DNA of 64,000 nucleotides from Parvularcula marina. Lineage in GTDB: Bacteria; Pseudomonadota; Alphaproteobacteria; Caulobacterales; Parvularculaceae. Under the pieces are notes generated by a model. It worked only from the letters and a program-made list of their open reading frames with translations. It was not told the DNA's origin and made no database searches. Positions 48,916 to 57,756 of the stretch are shown piece by piece (within the stretch, counting starts at the first letter, position 1; each line of letters begins with the position of its first letter). Position numbers and translations under genes: made by a program. The DNA lies in the NCBI RefSeq assembly GCF_003399445.1, contig NZ_QUQO01000001.1, forward strand, positions 1,175,001 to 1,239,000, given 5' to 3'.

Positions 48916-49049
48916 GGGGAAGAGTTAGGCGCGAGGGGCGGCCGGAGCAATGCGTCAGACCCCCATGCTGCAACCAAAGCTTCGCGTGATGCGTTAAATG
49001 CGTTACGGAAGATGCTGGGCGCCGGGGGGCCCCTGTTGGAGAGAGACCT

Positions 49050-50126
49050 GTGAAACCTGTCATTGGATGGCTGGCCGCCTTGGCCGCCGCGTTTAGTTGT
49101 GTTCACGCCCAGACGGTCGATCAGGAGCAACCCCTGTTCGATACGGCCCTTCCCCCGCAAGCGATTGGCGGTAGCTCAGAGCAGAAACTGGCGCAGACTT
49201 TTACCGTCGGTGTGACCGGCGGCCTGACCGCCATCGAAATCCCCGTCGGTTGCAGCGATGGCCAGCTTACCGTTGAGATCCAGGGGCAGACGGCTACTGG
49301 TGAACCCAATGGCATTGCCCAGCGCCGGGCTATCGTAAATGCCGATGAAGTGCCCCCGCCGCCAGACGATTTTGTCCGCATTCATCTCCCAACAGACCTG
49401 CCCGTGAGGGCGGGAGCGAGGCTGGCCCTCGTCCTGACGAACACCAGCGGCACTTGTGGCCTCGCCCGCGCGCCTGCCGGCGAAACCTATTCTGGCGGCG
49501 GACTATTCTTTGATGCCCGCCCCAATCCACCGGGCTGGATTTCCAACAAGACCTTTTTCGGGCCAGATGCGGATGTACCGCTGGACCTGCCGTTCCGCAC
49601 CCTGATGGCCACGGGCGCGAGAGGCGGCGCGGACGATGATCGCTGCACTGTCATCACCAATGACGGCCCGCAAACACTACCGATCCCGGATAGCGTGCCG
49701 CTTTGCCGGTGCCTTGAAGATGCCGGAGCCCGAGAGCTGCGCTGTCGGCTCATCCATCCTGATTTCCTTTTGACCCGCCGCATCCAGACGCCATTTGAGC
49801 CCGGCTCGCCGTTTGAAGAGGAATGGATGTTCACGCCGCTGAAAGAGCTGAAGACACCTGTCATGATCGAATTGGCTGGCGCGGGGCTCGACAAGCCGGC
49901 ACGCCATGTCTTCGGCAAGAAAAGCAAACCCGGCACGTTCGAGAGATGGACGGTCAAAGGGATCGCGCCGAAGACCGAGAAGACACTCGGCGGTGTCGCG
50001 ACGGTCCTTTACGAGGGTTTGAGCCTCGGCAATTCCGACGGCCCGGTAGAGTTCCGCTTTGACCGCACCTTGCCCGATAGCGCGCTGGGTAACTGGCCGG
50101 AGCTGATGTCTCCCCCGAAACCCTGA
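49050..50126 (+). CDS. Large secreted protein of unknown function
   Basis: This 358-residue protein has a signal peptide (VIGWLAALAAAFSCVHA). An N-terminal beta-sandwich-like half runs to about residue 185 (KLAQTFTVGVTGGLTAIEIPVG, TGEPNGIAQRRAIV, ARLALVLTNTSGTCGLA), resembling jelly-roll choice-of-anchor modules. A Cys-rich middle follows (PLCRCLEDAGARELRCRL), then a second beta domain to the end. I do not recognise the full architecture. It starts with GTG 49050 after GGAGAGAG. The patatin-like lipoprotein follows 88 bp downstream, so the two could be co-expressed. Confidence 0.7.
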   Translation: MKPVIGWLAALAAAFSCVHAQTVDQEQPLFDTALPPQAIGGSSEQKLAQTFTVGVTGGLTAIEIPVGCSDGQLTVEIQGQTATGEPNGIAQRRAIVNADEVPPPPDDFVRIHLPTDLPVRAGARLALVLTNTSGTCGLARAPAGETYSGGGLFFDARPNPPGWISNKTFFGPDADVPLDLPFRTLMATGARGGADDDRCTVITNDGPQTLPIPDSVPLCRCLEDAGARELRCRLIHPDFLLTRRIQTPFEPGSPFEEEWMFTPLKELKTPVMIELAGAGLDKPARHVFGKKSKPGTFERWTVKGIAPKTEKTLGGVATVLYEGLSLGNSDGPVEFRFDRTLPDSALGNWPELMSPPKP

Positions 50127-50213
50127 CGGAATCAGCATTCCTCGCCACTTGCGTTTGCGAGTGGCGAAATCCTGCCCAGATGCTAGGCTCCACCGTCGCT
50201 GGATGGGGGATCT

Positions 50214-51518
50214 ATGGGGACGACGAGAAAAAGTCTGTTCGGACGCATGGGCGCAATGGCGGGGCTCGGCCTTGCCCTTTCGGGCTGTGTCGCCTTCATG
50301 CCGGACCGCATCCATTATGTGTGGGAGCCGGATGAGACTGCCGCTCCGACCACGGAGATAGTTTCACACGACCAATTTGTCGGCCTTGCCTTCTCCGGCG
50401 GGGGCAGCCGCGCGGCTTATTTTGCTGCCGCCGGGGCCGAAGCGCTGAACGAAGCGGGCCTCCTCGAAGAAGTCACCCATATCTCCAGCGTGTCGGGCGG
50501 GTCGATGGCGGCCTCCTATCTTGCGACGCGCCCACCGGAAGCCTGCGGCCCCCGCGATGTTCCCTGCACCCGCGCCTATTTTGATGCCTACAAGGCGACG
50601 ATGCGCGAGAATTATTTCTGGCCGATGGAATGGGGGCAGATCACCAAACCCAACCGGTTCCTCAGCCCGACGCGCCGCATCTCCTCCCTGCAGAATGCTT
50701 TCGATACGAAATATCTTGATGAGAAGACCTTTGGCGATTTGCCCTCCTCGCGCGTCCTCCTGATCAATGCGGCGAGCTATGATGACGGGCGGCGTTTTGT
50801 CTTCTCCAACCGGCCGATTGCCAATGGCGGACAGACTGACCTGCCCTTGAGCAAGGACACGCTCCGCTCTCGCAATTTCAGCACCTCGGCTTGCGCTTAT
50901 CCGACGCCGGACGATTTCCCTATCGCGCTGGCTGTTGCCTCTTCTGCCGCCTTCCCGCCCGCTCTGGGGCCGGTCGCCATCGAAGTGCCGCCCGCCTGCG
51001 GCGAGACGCAAACGCAATACTGGCATCTCGGCGATGGCGGCATCCTCGAGAACAAGGGCGTTGAGACGCTGCAGGAGATCCTGCTGCTTAATACCCAAAC
51101 GCCTGCGCCGCCCAAACGCGCCGTCATCTTCTCCTTTGATGCGGGCAAGCAGGATTCGCTCGAACGCAATCTTGCCAATCGGGATTTACGGCTGTGGACC
51201 AGTGACCCCGGCCGTGTCGTCAGCATCACCAACCAACGAGCCGATGCCTATTGGCAGATCGTCTGGGAGCAGGCGAAAGCCCGGCTCGATATCCCCGTGA
51301 CGATCATCAATATCCGCTATACGGATCATATCCCGACGGAATGGCCGGAAAGCTGCAAAGGCCGCATCCGCAAAGGCTCGATTGAGGATGCCCTCAATGC
51401 CGTGCCGACACGATTCTCCATCACCCCTTGCGATGCCGGTCTGATCGAAGCCTCCGCACGCCTTGGCGTCGCCCGTGCGGTCGCTGAGCATCGGGACACA
51501 CTGGTCGAGCTGAAATAA
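50214..51518 (+). CDS. Patatin-like phospholipase, lipoprotein
   Basis: This 434-residue protein has a lipobox (LALSGC) after a short signal, then a patatin domain. The oxyanion loop is FSGGGSRAAYFAAAGAEAL near residue 60. The nucleophile Ser is in ISSVSGGSM near 90, where the family has GxSxG, and the catalytic Asp is in GDGGILENKG near 280. These make the Ser-Asp dyad of patatin lipases. Lipidation implies action at the periplasmic face of a membrane, on phospholipids or lipoproteins. ATG 50214 has GGGGGA upstream. It lies between two other secreted proteins on the same strand. Confidence 0.9.
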   Translation: MGTTRKSLFGRMGAMAGLGLALSGCVAFMPDRIHYVWEPDETAAPTTEIVSHDQFVGLAFSGGGSRAAYFAAAGAEALNEAGLLEEVTHISSVSGGSMAASYLATRPPEACGPRDVPCTRAYFDAYKATMRENYFWPMEWGQITKPNRFLSPTRRISSLQNAFDTKYLDEKTFGDLPSSRVLLINAASYDDGRRFVFSNRPIANGGQTDLPLSKDTLRSRNFSTSACAYPTPDDFPIALAVASSAAFPPALGPVAIEVPPACGETQTQYWHLGDGGILENKGVETLQEILLLNTQTPAPPKRAVIFSFDAGKQDSLERNLANRDLRLWTSDPGRVVSITNQRADAYWQIVWEQAKARLDIPVTIINIRYTDHIPTEWPESCKGRIRKGSIEDALNAVPTRFSITPCDAGLIEASARLGVARAVAEHRDTLVELK

Positions 51519-51551
51519 CGGGATAGCCCTCACCACAAGAAGGACAAAAGC

Positions 51552-52193
51552 ATGCGCGCACGATCTGGACGGAAAGTCATCGGCCTGCTGACTGGCACTT
51601 TCATCGCCTTCGCGCTGCCCGCCGCAGCCCAGGATATCCAGTTCGCCACTTTCCCGGTCGAAGGTGACACGGCTTATGCGCAAGGTGAACTTGGCGAGCC
51701 GACACCTGCGATCATCGAAAAGCTGCTCAAGGACAATCCCGGCCTCAAGAAAATCGTCATGACCAATGTACCGGGCTCGGATGATGATGAAGCCAATATT
51801 AAGGCCTCGATCATGGTCCATGAACATGGCCTGACGACTTATGTGCCCGCCTCAGGCATGATCGCGTCGGGCGGTGTCGATTTCTTCCTCGCTGGCAAGG
51901 AGCGCGTTATCGAGGAAGGCGCCTGCATCGGCGTGCATGCGTGGCAGGATGATGATGATCCGACGCCCTCCAGCGAATTGCCCCGCGATCACCCGGGCCA
52001 CAAGGTTTTCCTAGATTACTTCAAAAAGATCGGCATGGATGAGGAATTCTACTGGTACACGCTGCGCGTTGCCAAATTCGATGACATGTATTGGCTGAGT
52101 ACGGAAGAACTCCTGAAATATGGCGTCGTCACGAAAATTATTGCCCCGCCCGAAGGGACATCAAGCTTTCAGCTGATCTGCGATCATCGCTGA
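51552..52193 (+). CDS. Secreted ClpP/crotonase-fold-like protein
   Basis: This 213-residue protein has a signal peptide (GLLTGTFIAFALPAAAQ) and a ClpP-like periplasmic domain. A turn with LKKIVMTNVPGSDDDEANIKAS precedes a strand and the segment PASGMIASGGVDFFLAGKERVIEEGACIGVHAWQD, where ClpP-type enzymes have the catalytic Ser before a helix and the His in GVH. The expected SAC-type nucleophile is replaced by ASGG, so catalysis is uncertain. It resembles COG3904-type predicted periplasmic proteins. It follows the patatin gene by 33 bp and converges on the TPR gene. Confidence 0.72.
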   Translation: MRARSGRKVIGLLTGTFIAFALPAAAQDIQFATFPVEGDTAYAQGELGEPTPAIIEKLLKDNPGLKKIVMTNVPGSDDDEANIKASIMVHEHGLTTYVPASGMIASGGVDFFLAGKERVIEEGACIGVHAWQDDDDPTPSSELPRDHPGHKVFLDYFKKIGMDEEFYWYTLRVAKFDDMYWLSTEELLKYGVVTKIIAPPEGTSSFQLICDHR

Positions 52194-52198
52194 CCGCC

Positions 52199-53770
52199 TC
52201 AAGGGGCGGGATATAAAATCGCCTCCGCATCAGCCATCAGGGCCCGGACTTCCGGCGAATAGCGACCCTCCGCCTTCAGTCTGTCGATAATGCCGCGGGC
52301 CTCCTCGGCATAGGCATCATCGCCCGTCCCGTCCGCTGTCCGCGCCAGCGCTTCAGCGAGCAATAACTCACCGCGGAGAACTGTCTCCTGTTCACCCGCA
52401 AGCCCCCGCATGATCGCCAACATCTCAATGAAGGTCGCCTTGGCTGCCTGATCATTGCCAACGGCTCGATACGCCCCGCCGGTCTGCGCAAGCGAGAACG
52501 CCACATCCTCCCGGAACTGAGCGTTCAGCGGATGGCTCGCCATCAGCAGACGGGAGATCTGAAGGCTTTCCCGATAATGGCTCAACGCCTCTGCCGGGCG
52601 CTCTAGTTCCATCAGGACGTCACCATACATCTCAAGCGACACAGCCAGATTTCGCTGCGCGCGCAGACTGTCCGGCTCATTGGTCGCCAACTGACGATCA
52701 ATCGCTAGGCTTTCGGCAAACAGAGCTTCCGCCCGCGGAAAATCTCCCGCCTCTAACGCCAGCTCTCCAGCACTTTCCAGTGCGCTAGACAGATCCCGGC
52801 GGCGCGCAGGCTCATCAGGTTGAGCGGCCAGTCTTTGCCGCCGCAGGACCAACACTTCCTCATGAGAGGTGCGAGCCGCATTCGGGTCTCCCAGCATCGC
52901 CTCAACATCGGCCAGTCCTTCCAGGGTATCCGCCAATATCAAAAGGTATTCATCATTACCCGGCTCCGCTTCATTCAGAGGACGGACAATCTGGAGGATC
53001 TGCTGGAAGCGCTGTCTTGCAAGCTCCAGCTCTCCAGCCTCAAATTCAAGGAAAGCAAGCTCACTCAATGCCGTCAGCCTTTTATCAAGGTCGTCGGCCA
53101 CATCAGCCGCCGAGGCGGCCGCTGCTTTCGCAGCCCTCACATCGCCGTTTTGCTCATATTCAAGTGCACTCAGCGCTATCCAGGTTTCATAATGTCCGGG
53201 GTCAATCCGAGCGGCCTGTTGATAAGCCTCAAGCGCGATCGCAGGATCACGGTCATAAGCCAACGCCCCAAGGTCACGCCACGCAATGGCGGCATCCGCG
53301 GAGAGGTCATCGGCTCGCGCCTGCAGCGCCCTAAAGCCCGTTCTGAAATCTCCATTTGCGATTGCCTGTGCCGCAGCAGGATCAGCATTCGCAACGCGCA
53401 TCGCTGCGTCTCGCCGCTCCGCCACACGTGAGGGCGATAACTCGGCAGGGTCTGAAGGCGCCGTTTGTTCAAGTAATTGCGCGATCATCAGACGCTGGGC
53501 GGCAAGCTCGCTCTGCAAGTCCTCGACCTGTTTTGAGGATGCCGTAGACGGCTGGAACATGCTGACGATCGTCGCAAAATTGCCGAAGAAAGACACTGCC
53601 CCCACAAAGGCAACGCCGGCTGCACTCCACCGGACAACCCTGCTCCTGATAAAATCCTGCACGATTTGGGAGCGTGTCTTGGGACTCAAGTCGTCAATCT
53701 GAGACTCGACGCCATCAGCAGGGAGATCTTCTTCCCCGGCCTTTTCCTCCTGCGTCTGATTTTCCGTCAC
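52199..53770 (-). CDS. Membrane-anchored TPR protein
   Basis: This 523-residue protein has an acidic cytoplasmic N-terminus and one transmembrane helix (about residues 48-70, VRWSAAGVAFVGAVSFFGNFAT). A short coiled coil follows (QVEDLQSELAAQRLMIAQLLEQ), then at least nine TPR-like helix pairs (for example AIALEAYQQAARIDPGHYETWIALSAL, ALSHYRESLQISRLLM). TPR arrays bind partner proteins; the periplasmic location is inferred from the anchor. It starts with GTG 53770 and shares the intergenic region with the first YdcH gene, which contains an FNR-type box at 53830-53843. Confidence 0.82.
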   Translation of the reverse strand: MTENQTQEEKAGEEDLPADGVESQIDDLSPKTRSQIVQDFIRSRVVRWSAAGVAFVGAVSFFGNFATIVSMFQPSTASSKQVEDLQSELAAQRLMIAQLLEQTAPSDPAELSPSRVAERRDAAMRVANADPAAAQAIANGDFRTGFRALQARADDLSADAAIAWRDLGALAYDRDPAIALEAYQQAARIDPGHYETWIALSALEYEQNGDVRAAKAAAASAADVADDLDKRLTALSELAFLEFEAGELELARQRFQQILQIVRPLNEAEPGNDEYLLILADTLEGLADVEAMLGDPNAARTSHEEVLVLRRQRLAAQPDEPARRRDLSSALESAGELALEAGDFPRAEALFAESLAIDRQLATNEPDSLRAQRNLAVSLEMYGDVLMELERPAEALSHYRESLQISRLLMASHPLNAQFREDVAFSLAQTGGAYRAVGNDQAAKATFIEMLAIMRGLAGEQETVLRGELLLAEALARTADGTGDDAYAEEARGIIDRLKAEGRYSPEVRALMADAEAILYPAP

Positions 53771-53829
53771 AACCGTCCCCGCCGCTGTCGCACGCCCCTC
53801 AAACAGGTTTCTTCCTTCTACGCTGCGCT

Positions 53830-53843
53830 TTGATCTTTCTCAA
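53830..53843. promoter_or_regulatory. FNR/FixK-type box upstream of the first YdcH gene
   Basis: TTGATCTTTCTCAA matches the TTGA-N6-TCAA consensus of the FNR/FixK/ANR family. It ends 60 bp before ATG 53904. A -10-like hexamer CATAAG starts 21 bp after the box end (53864-53869), which fits a class II site centred near -41.5. It is also 60 bp from the divergent TPR gene. Confidence 0.65.
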
Positions 53844-53903
53844 ATCGCTGGCTCTTCCTCCCTCATAAGGGTGCAGTCAGATAAACAGTAGGAAGGTGCC
53901 CAG

Positions 53904-54146
53904 ATGACCCACACGCCACATGAGCTGTCCGAGGAATTTCCTGAATTCACCGACACCCTCCACCGGCTGAAAACCGGCGATCTTCATTTCCAGAAGCTCT
54001 CGGAGGAATATCACAGCCTTAACCGTGACATTCATCGCGCCGAAACGGACGTCGAGCCGACTTCTGATGACCATCTGGAAGAGATGAAAACGCGCCGCGT
54101 CAGGCTGAAAGACGAAATCTATACGATGCTTAAGGCTACCGTCTGA
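53904..54146 (+). CDS. YdcH/DUF465 family small protein, paralogue 1
   Basis: This 80-residue, mostly alpha-helical protein has the YdcH pattern: an N-terminal HELSEEFPEFTDTLHRLKTGDLHFQKL, the EYHSLNRDIHRAE turn, then EPTSDDHLEEMKTRRVRLKDEIYTML. DUF465 proteins are short two-helix proteins of unknown function, common in proteobacteria. A good ribosome-binding site (AGGAAGG) precedes the ATG. The next gene is a close paralogue, and both have FNR-type boxes at matching distances, suggesting induction under low oxygen. Confidence 0.9.
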   Translation: MTHTPHELSEEFPEFTDTLHRLKTGDLHFQKLSEEYHSLNRDIHRAETDVEPTSDDHLEEMKTRRVRLKDEIYTMLKATV

Positions 54147-54233
54147 GAGTTCGGGTTCTTCTCATCAGGAATATATCGGGAGCGGATGGGAAAATGCAGA
54201 AACGCTAAGGTTAATGCTTTTTCGACGGCCAAT

Positions 54234-54247
54234 TTGATCTGCGTCAA
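54234..54247. promoter_or_regulatory. FNR/FixK-type box upstream of the second YdcH gene
   Basis: TTGATCTGCGTCAA is a near-ideal alphaproteobacterial FnrL/FixK site (TTGAT-N4-GTCAA). It ends 62 bp before ATG 54310. A -10-like hexamer GCTAAC begins 21 bp after the box end (54268-54273), the same spacing as in front of the first paralogue. Confidence 0.78.
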
Positions 54248-54309
54248 AGCGCCTCGTCTCTTTTTCAGCTAACCGTCCGGTTCACGACTCTTTTGAAGAC
54301 GGATTGGGC

Positions 54310-54609
54310 ATGTCTCATACGCCATTTGAACTTTCAGAAGAATTTCCGGAATACGCGCCCCTTATTCAGAAAATGAACAAGGGAGATGCGCATTTCCAGC
54401 GTTTGACTGAGGCCTATCACACACTGAACCGATACGTTCATCGGGCAGAATCCGATATTGAGCCGACATCGCATCAATATCTCGAAGAGATGAAAGTCCG
54501 CAGGTCTCATCTCAAAGATGAGATCCTTCAGATGCTCAAGACCGGCAGCGAGAAGCCGGAATCAGACACGCCGTCTTCAGAAAATCCGTCAATTCATTCA
54601 GACTTCTGA
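54310..54609 (+). CDS. YdcH/DUF465 family small protein, paralogue 2
   Basis: This 99-residue protein is closely related to the preceding gene product. It shares the SHTP-x-ELSEEFPE start, then GDAHFQRLTEAYHTLNRYVHRAESDIEPTS and EEMKVRRSHLKDEILQMLK. It adds a polar, disordered tail of about 22 residues (SEKPESDTPSSENPS). The tandem copies are about 70 % similar by eye over the core. ATG 54310 is preferred over the in-frame TTG 54304. The upstream gap of 163 bp carries its own FNR-type box, so the gene has a separate promoter. Confidence 0.9.
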   Translation: MSHTPFELSEEFPEYAPLIQKMNKGDAHFQRLTEAYHTLNRYVHRAESDIEPTSHQYLEEMKVRRSHLKDEILQMLKTGSEKPESDTPSSENPSIHSDF

Positions 54610-54749
54610 TCATTGAAACCAGCGTATCTCTTTCGGATAAGAAGGAGAAATCCGTGGACCCGGACGGCATTTGCCCCTCCGGACGGGCATTCATATAGTC
54701 CTCTCTGTTTTTGGCGGATCCCCGCCGGGTGTTTCTGGAGAGAGATTGT

Positions 54750-56246
54750 ATGCGCCACGTCACCTCGTTCCTGATGATTTCAGGAGCCGTTATCGCCCTT
54801 GCCGGCTGTGCCGAGCGCGCATCTGACGCCCCCGCCAAAAGCCATATCGATGTGACCGCCGCTGGGGATCTCCTCACCGCACCCTATACGGGCCGGGTCT
54901 ATGTCACGGTCTCTGCTGATGCCTCTCGTGAGCCGCGCCTGCAGAGCCGCTGGTTCAACCCGCCCCTGACGGTGATTGAAGACGTCGAGAACTGGTCCGG
55001 CAGCAAGCCGGTCAGTCTGGATACGGATGATGCTGCCCATCCCGGATCGCTGGGCGATCTTGAGCCCGGCACCTATCAGGCGCAGGCCTATATCCGGCTC
55101 AGCCCCACCTCCCCCGATGCCGGGCGTGGTGCAGGCGATCTCTACAGCGAGCCCACCGAACTGGTTGTCGCCGAAGACGGCACATTCGACCTCGATCTCA
55201 GCCTTTCAAAGGTGGTCGAGGAAGAGGCTTTTGACGCCCCCGATCAGGTCAGCGTCATCAACCTCCCCTCGAACCTCCTCTCGGCATTTCATGGCGAGGA
55301 CTATGCGGTCGATGTCTCTATCCGTCTGCCCAAGGACTGGTCCGCCGACAGTGAAGAGACATGGCCGGTGCTCTATTACATCGGCGGCTTTGGCAGCGAT
55401 CACACCGCACTTTCGTTCCTCGTGCGCGACGAGTTCGCCCCGGCGCTCGATGAGATGATCCTCATTGTGCCGAATGCGCTCAATTATTGGGGCCATTCGG
55501 TTTTCGCCGATTCAGTGAATACCGGCCCATGGGGCGAAATGTTCGTGAGCGAACTGGCACCCTATATCGATGCGACCTATCACGGCGCCGGACCGGACGA
55601 GCGCTATGTCACCGGCATCTCTTCGGGGGGCTGGTCGTCACTCTGGCTGCAGGTCGAATACCCCGAAGCCTTTGCGGGGGTCTGGTCCTTTGTCCCTGAC
55701 CCGGTCGATTTCCGAGATTTCCAGCAGATCGATCTTTATGCCGAAGGCAGCAACATGTTCACGGACGAGCAAGGACACCCGCGCCCGCTCGCCCGGCAGA
55801 ATGGCGAAGCCATCCTGTTCTACGAGGATTTCGTCAATGCCGAGACGATCTACGGGCCGGGCGGGCAGATCCGCTCTTTCGAAGCCGTGTTCAGCCATCA
55901 GGATCAGGACGGCCTGCCGCAGCGGATCTTTGACCCCAAGACGGGTGAGGTTTTCACAGATGTTGTTGAGGACTGGAAGCCCTACGACATCAACCTGAAA
56001 ATCCAAGAAGAATGGGACACGATCGGCCCGGCGCTCGAGGGCAAGATCCGCATCTATGCGGGCGGTGAGGATACGTTCTACCTCGAAGGCGCAACGGAGC
56101 TTCTGGCGGTCACGCTCGAAGAGCTGGGGTCAGATGCGCATGTAGAAATCGTCCCCGGCCTGCCGCACCGGCCCAAACCGGGCGTTGCCGCAGAAATGCT
56201 CGAAGAGATTACCGGCGTTTCTCTCAGGCCTGACGGAGGCGAGTAA
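54750..56246 (+). CDS. Putative esterase lipoprotein (esterase D/Fes-like)
   Basis: This 498-residue protein has a lipoprotein signal (LMISGAVIALAGC). Residues 20-170 form a beta-rich N-terminal domain with TGRVYVTVSAD and GTYQAQAYIRL, as seen in Fes/putative-esterase proteins. The alpha/beta-hydrolase domain has VLYYIGGFGSDH as oxyanion loop, the nucleophile in VTGISSGGWSSLW near residue 295, and a C-terminal His in GLPHRPKP. Likely substrates are acyl or siderophore-like esters in the periplasm. ATG 54750 has GGAGAGAG upstream. It converges with the TolC gene. Confidence 0.87.
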   Translation: MRHVTSFLMISGAVIALAGCAERASDAPAKSHIDVTAAGDLLTAPYTGRVYVTVSADASREPRLQSRWFNPPLTVIEDVENWSGSKPVSLDTDDAAHPGSLGDLEPGTYQAQAYIRLSPTSPDAGRGAGDLYSEPTELVVAEDGTFDLDLSLSKVVEEEAFDAPDQVSVINLPSNLLSAFHGEDYAVDVSIRLPKDWSADSEETWPVLYYIGGFGSDHTALSFLVRDEFAPALDEMILIVPNALNYWGHSVFADSVNTGPWGEMFVSELAPYIDATYHGAGPDERYVTGISSGGWSSLWLQVEYPEAFAGVWSFVPDPVDFRDFQQIDLYAEGSNMFTDEQGHPRPLARQNGEAILFYEDFVNAETIYGPGGQIRSFEAVFSHQDQDGLPQRIFDPKTGEVFTDVVEDWKPYDINLKIQEEWDTIGPALEGKIRIYAGGEDTFYLEGATELLAVTLEELGSDAHVEIVPGLPHRPKPGVAAEMLEEITGVSLRPDGGE

Positions 56247-56249
56247 GCC

Positions 56250-57599
56250 CTATTCTGCCGCCAACGTGCCGGTCGCAAATGCGACCTGCCAGCTGGCGCG
56301 GATGACCTGGGCTTTCGCATTCACATCGCCGACCTGCGCGGCGAGGAGGTCTTCCTCCACGCGCAATACGTCGAGCACGGAACGCTGGCCGACTTCACGC
56401 TCAAGCTGCACGCCCCGCCAGGCAAGCTCTGCTGCTTCCAGCCGGGCACTTGCGGCCTCGGCTGCCCGAAGGGAGGCCTGATAGCCTGCCATCGCTGTCT
56501 GGATGTCGGCGGTCACCCGGCGCAGCGTATCGGTCTCGGCAAAGCGGGCGGCCCGATCCTCGGCCCGCGCCTGCCTAATCCGTGAACTGATCGCTCCGCC
56601 TTCAAAAAGCGGCACCTGCACCTCTGCAGCGATCGAAGCGTTACTGGAGCGATCGCCTTCAAAGAACTGCCCTTCGGCATAGGAGTAAGCGCCGCGAAGC
56701 TGGACCTTGGGGGCGCGGCTGCCCCTTGCCCCTTTGACCGCGGCCTGCGCGGCATCCCGGTCAAGGGCGGCCGCAGCAAGTTCTGGATGCTCTCTCACCG
56801 CGATGCTCATCGCCTCATCAACGCTTGCCGGTACGGCGGCGCCCGTCTCGGGCAGGACAAAATTCTGGATCCCGTCACCACCGACAACAGCGAAAGCCTG
56901 ACGCGCAGCAATGGCATCGGCCTGCGCGCCGGCAAGCTGCGCGCGAACAGCGGCGAGCCGCGACTGGGCGAGCGCGACATCCGTCCGGGTCGACTGCCCG
57001 GCCTCAAAGGAAACTTCCGTCGCGCGATGCGCCTGCATCAGGGACTGAACGCTTTTCTCGACCGCGCGGATTTCCGCCTCCGCCGAGACGACCCGCAGAT
57101 AGGCATCGGCGATCTGGTAAGCATAGCCCTGCCGCACGCAGTCCAGTCGGGCGGATGCTGCCTCGACACTCGCTTGCGCTTCACGGATGCCGTTGAGGAT
57201 CTGAAAACCGGTGAAGATAGGCTGGGTGACAGCAATCTGCGCCTGATTGGAGACCCGCCCGTCGCCGGGACCGAAACTGTCCGCAAGGTCAGGGCCCATC
57301 TCATCCATGCCGCCATCGCCCATCGGCGAGCTGAAGACCGAAGCAATCGCCGCCTCGGCCTCATCACCGGGGTCAAAGCTGCCTTCGGAGTAAGTTGAGC
57401 TGCCCATGATCTCGACATTGGGCAGGCCTTGCGCCCGCGCCTGCACGATGGCTTCGCGCGCCGCTTCAAGCCGGGCCGTGTCCGCGGCCAGCGCCGGATT
57501 ACTGGCCAGCCCCTCCTCGACCGCGACCGAAAGAGGCTGCGCTGTCGCGACTGATAACCCGGCCATCAGAACCGGCATTAGAATTGCGAGATGCCTCAT
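56250..57599 (-). CDS. TolC-family outer-membrane efflux protein
   Basis: This 449-residue protein has a signal peptide (LAILMPVLMAGLSVATAQ) and the TolC twofold-repeated layout. The start is LSVAVEEGLASNPALAADTARLEAARE, followed by an extracellular/beta segment near 90-125 and ITQPIFTGFQILNGIREAQASVEAA. The second repeat runs from about 255 (MSIAVREHPELAAAALDRDAAQAAV, VPLFEGGAISSRIRQARAEDRAARF), with a C-terminal QRSVLDVLRVEEDLLAAQ helix. It forms the outer-membrane channel for type I secretion or RND efflux; its partner pump is not in this window. The frame is open to 57641, but ATG 57599 gives the signal peptide. Confidence 0.92.
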   Translation of the reverse strand: MRHLAILMPVLMAGLSVATAQPLSVAVEEGLASNPALAADTARLEAAREAIVQARAQGLPNVEIMGSSTYSEGSFDPGDEAEAAIASVFSSPMGDGGMDEMGPDLADSFGPGDGRVSNQAQIAVTQPIFTGFQILNGIREAQASVEAASARLDCVRQGYAYQIADAYLRVVSAEAEIRAVEKSVQSLMQAHRATEVSFEAGQSTRTDVALAQSRLAAVRAQLAGAQADAIAARQAFAVVGGDGIQNFVLPETGAAVPASVDEAMSIAVREHPELAAAALDRDAAQAAVKGARGSRAPKVQLRGAYSYAEGQFFEGDRSSNASIAAEVQVPLFEGGAISSRIRQARAEDRAARFAETDTLRRVTADIQTAMAGYQASLRAAEAASARLEAAELAWRGVQLEREVGQRSVLDVLRVEEDLLAAQVGDVNAKAQVIRASWQVAFATGTLAAE

Positions 57600-57756
57600 C
57601 AGAAATTCCAGTTGCTGTCTTTCCCTAACAGGGGTTGCCATTTCCCGGCTATGCCCTTGATAGGCAAGACGCCCCGGCCTATGCGCCGGAAGTTGTGCAT
57701 GTGCGAACGCTGCCCCACAGTATCAATATGGGACGGCAGGAGAGGATTAAGGGCGG

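Noticed and set aside
48916-49049. Possible LexA/SOS box upstream of uvrB
   Set aside because: I looked for GTTC-N7-GTTC on both strands in the 130-bp gap and found none.
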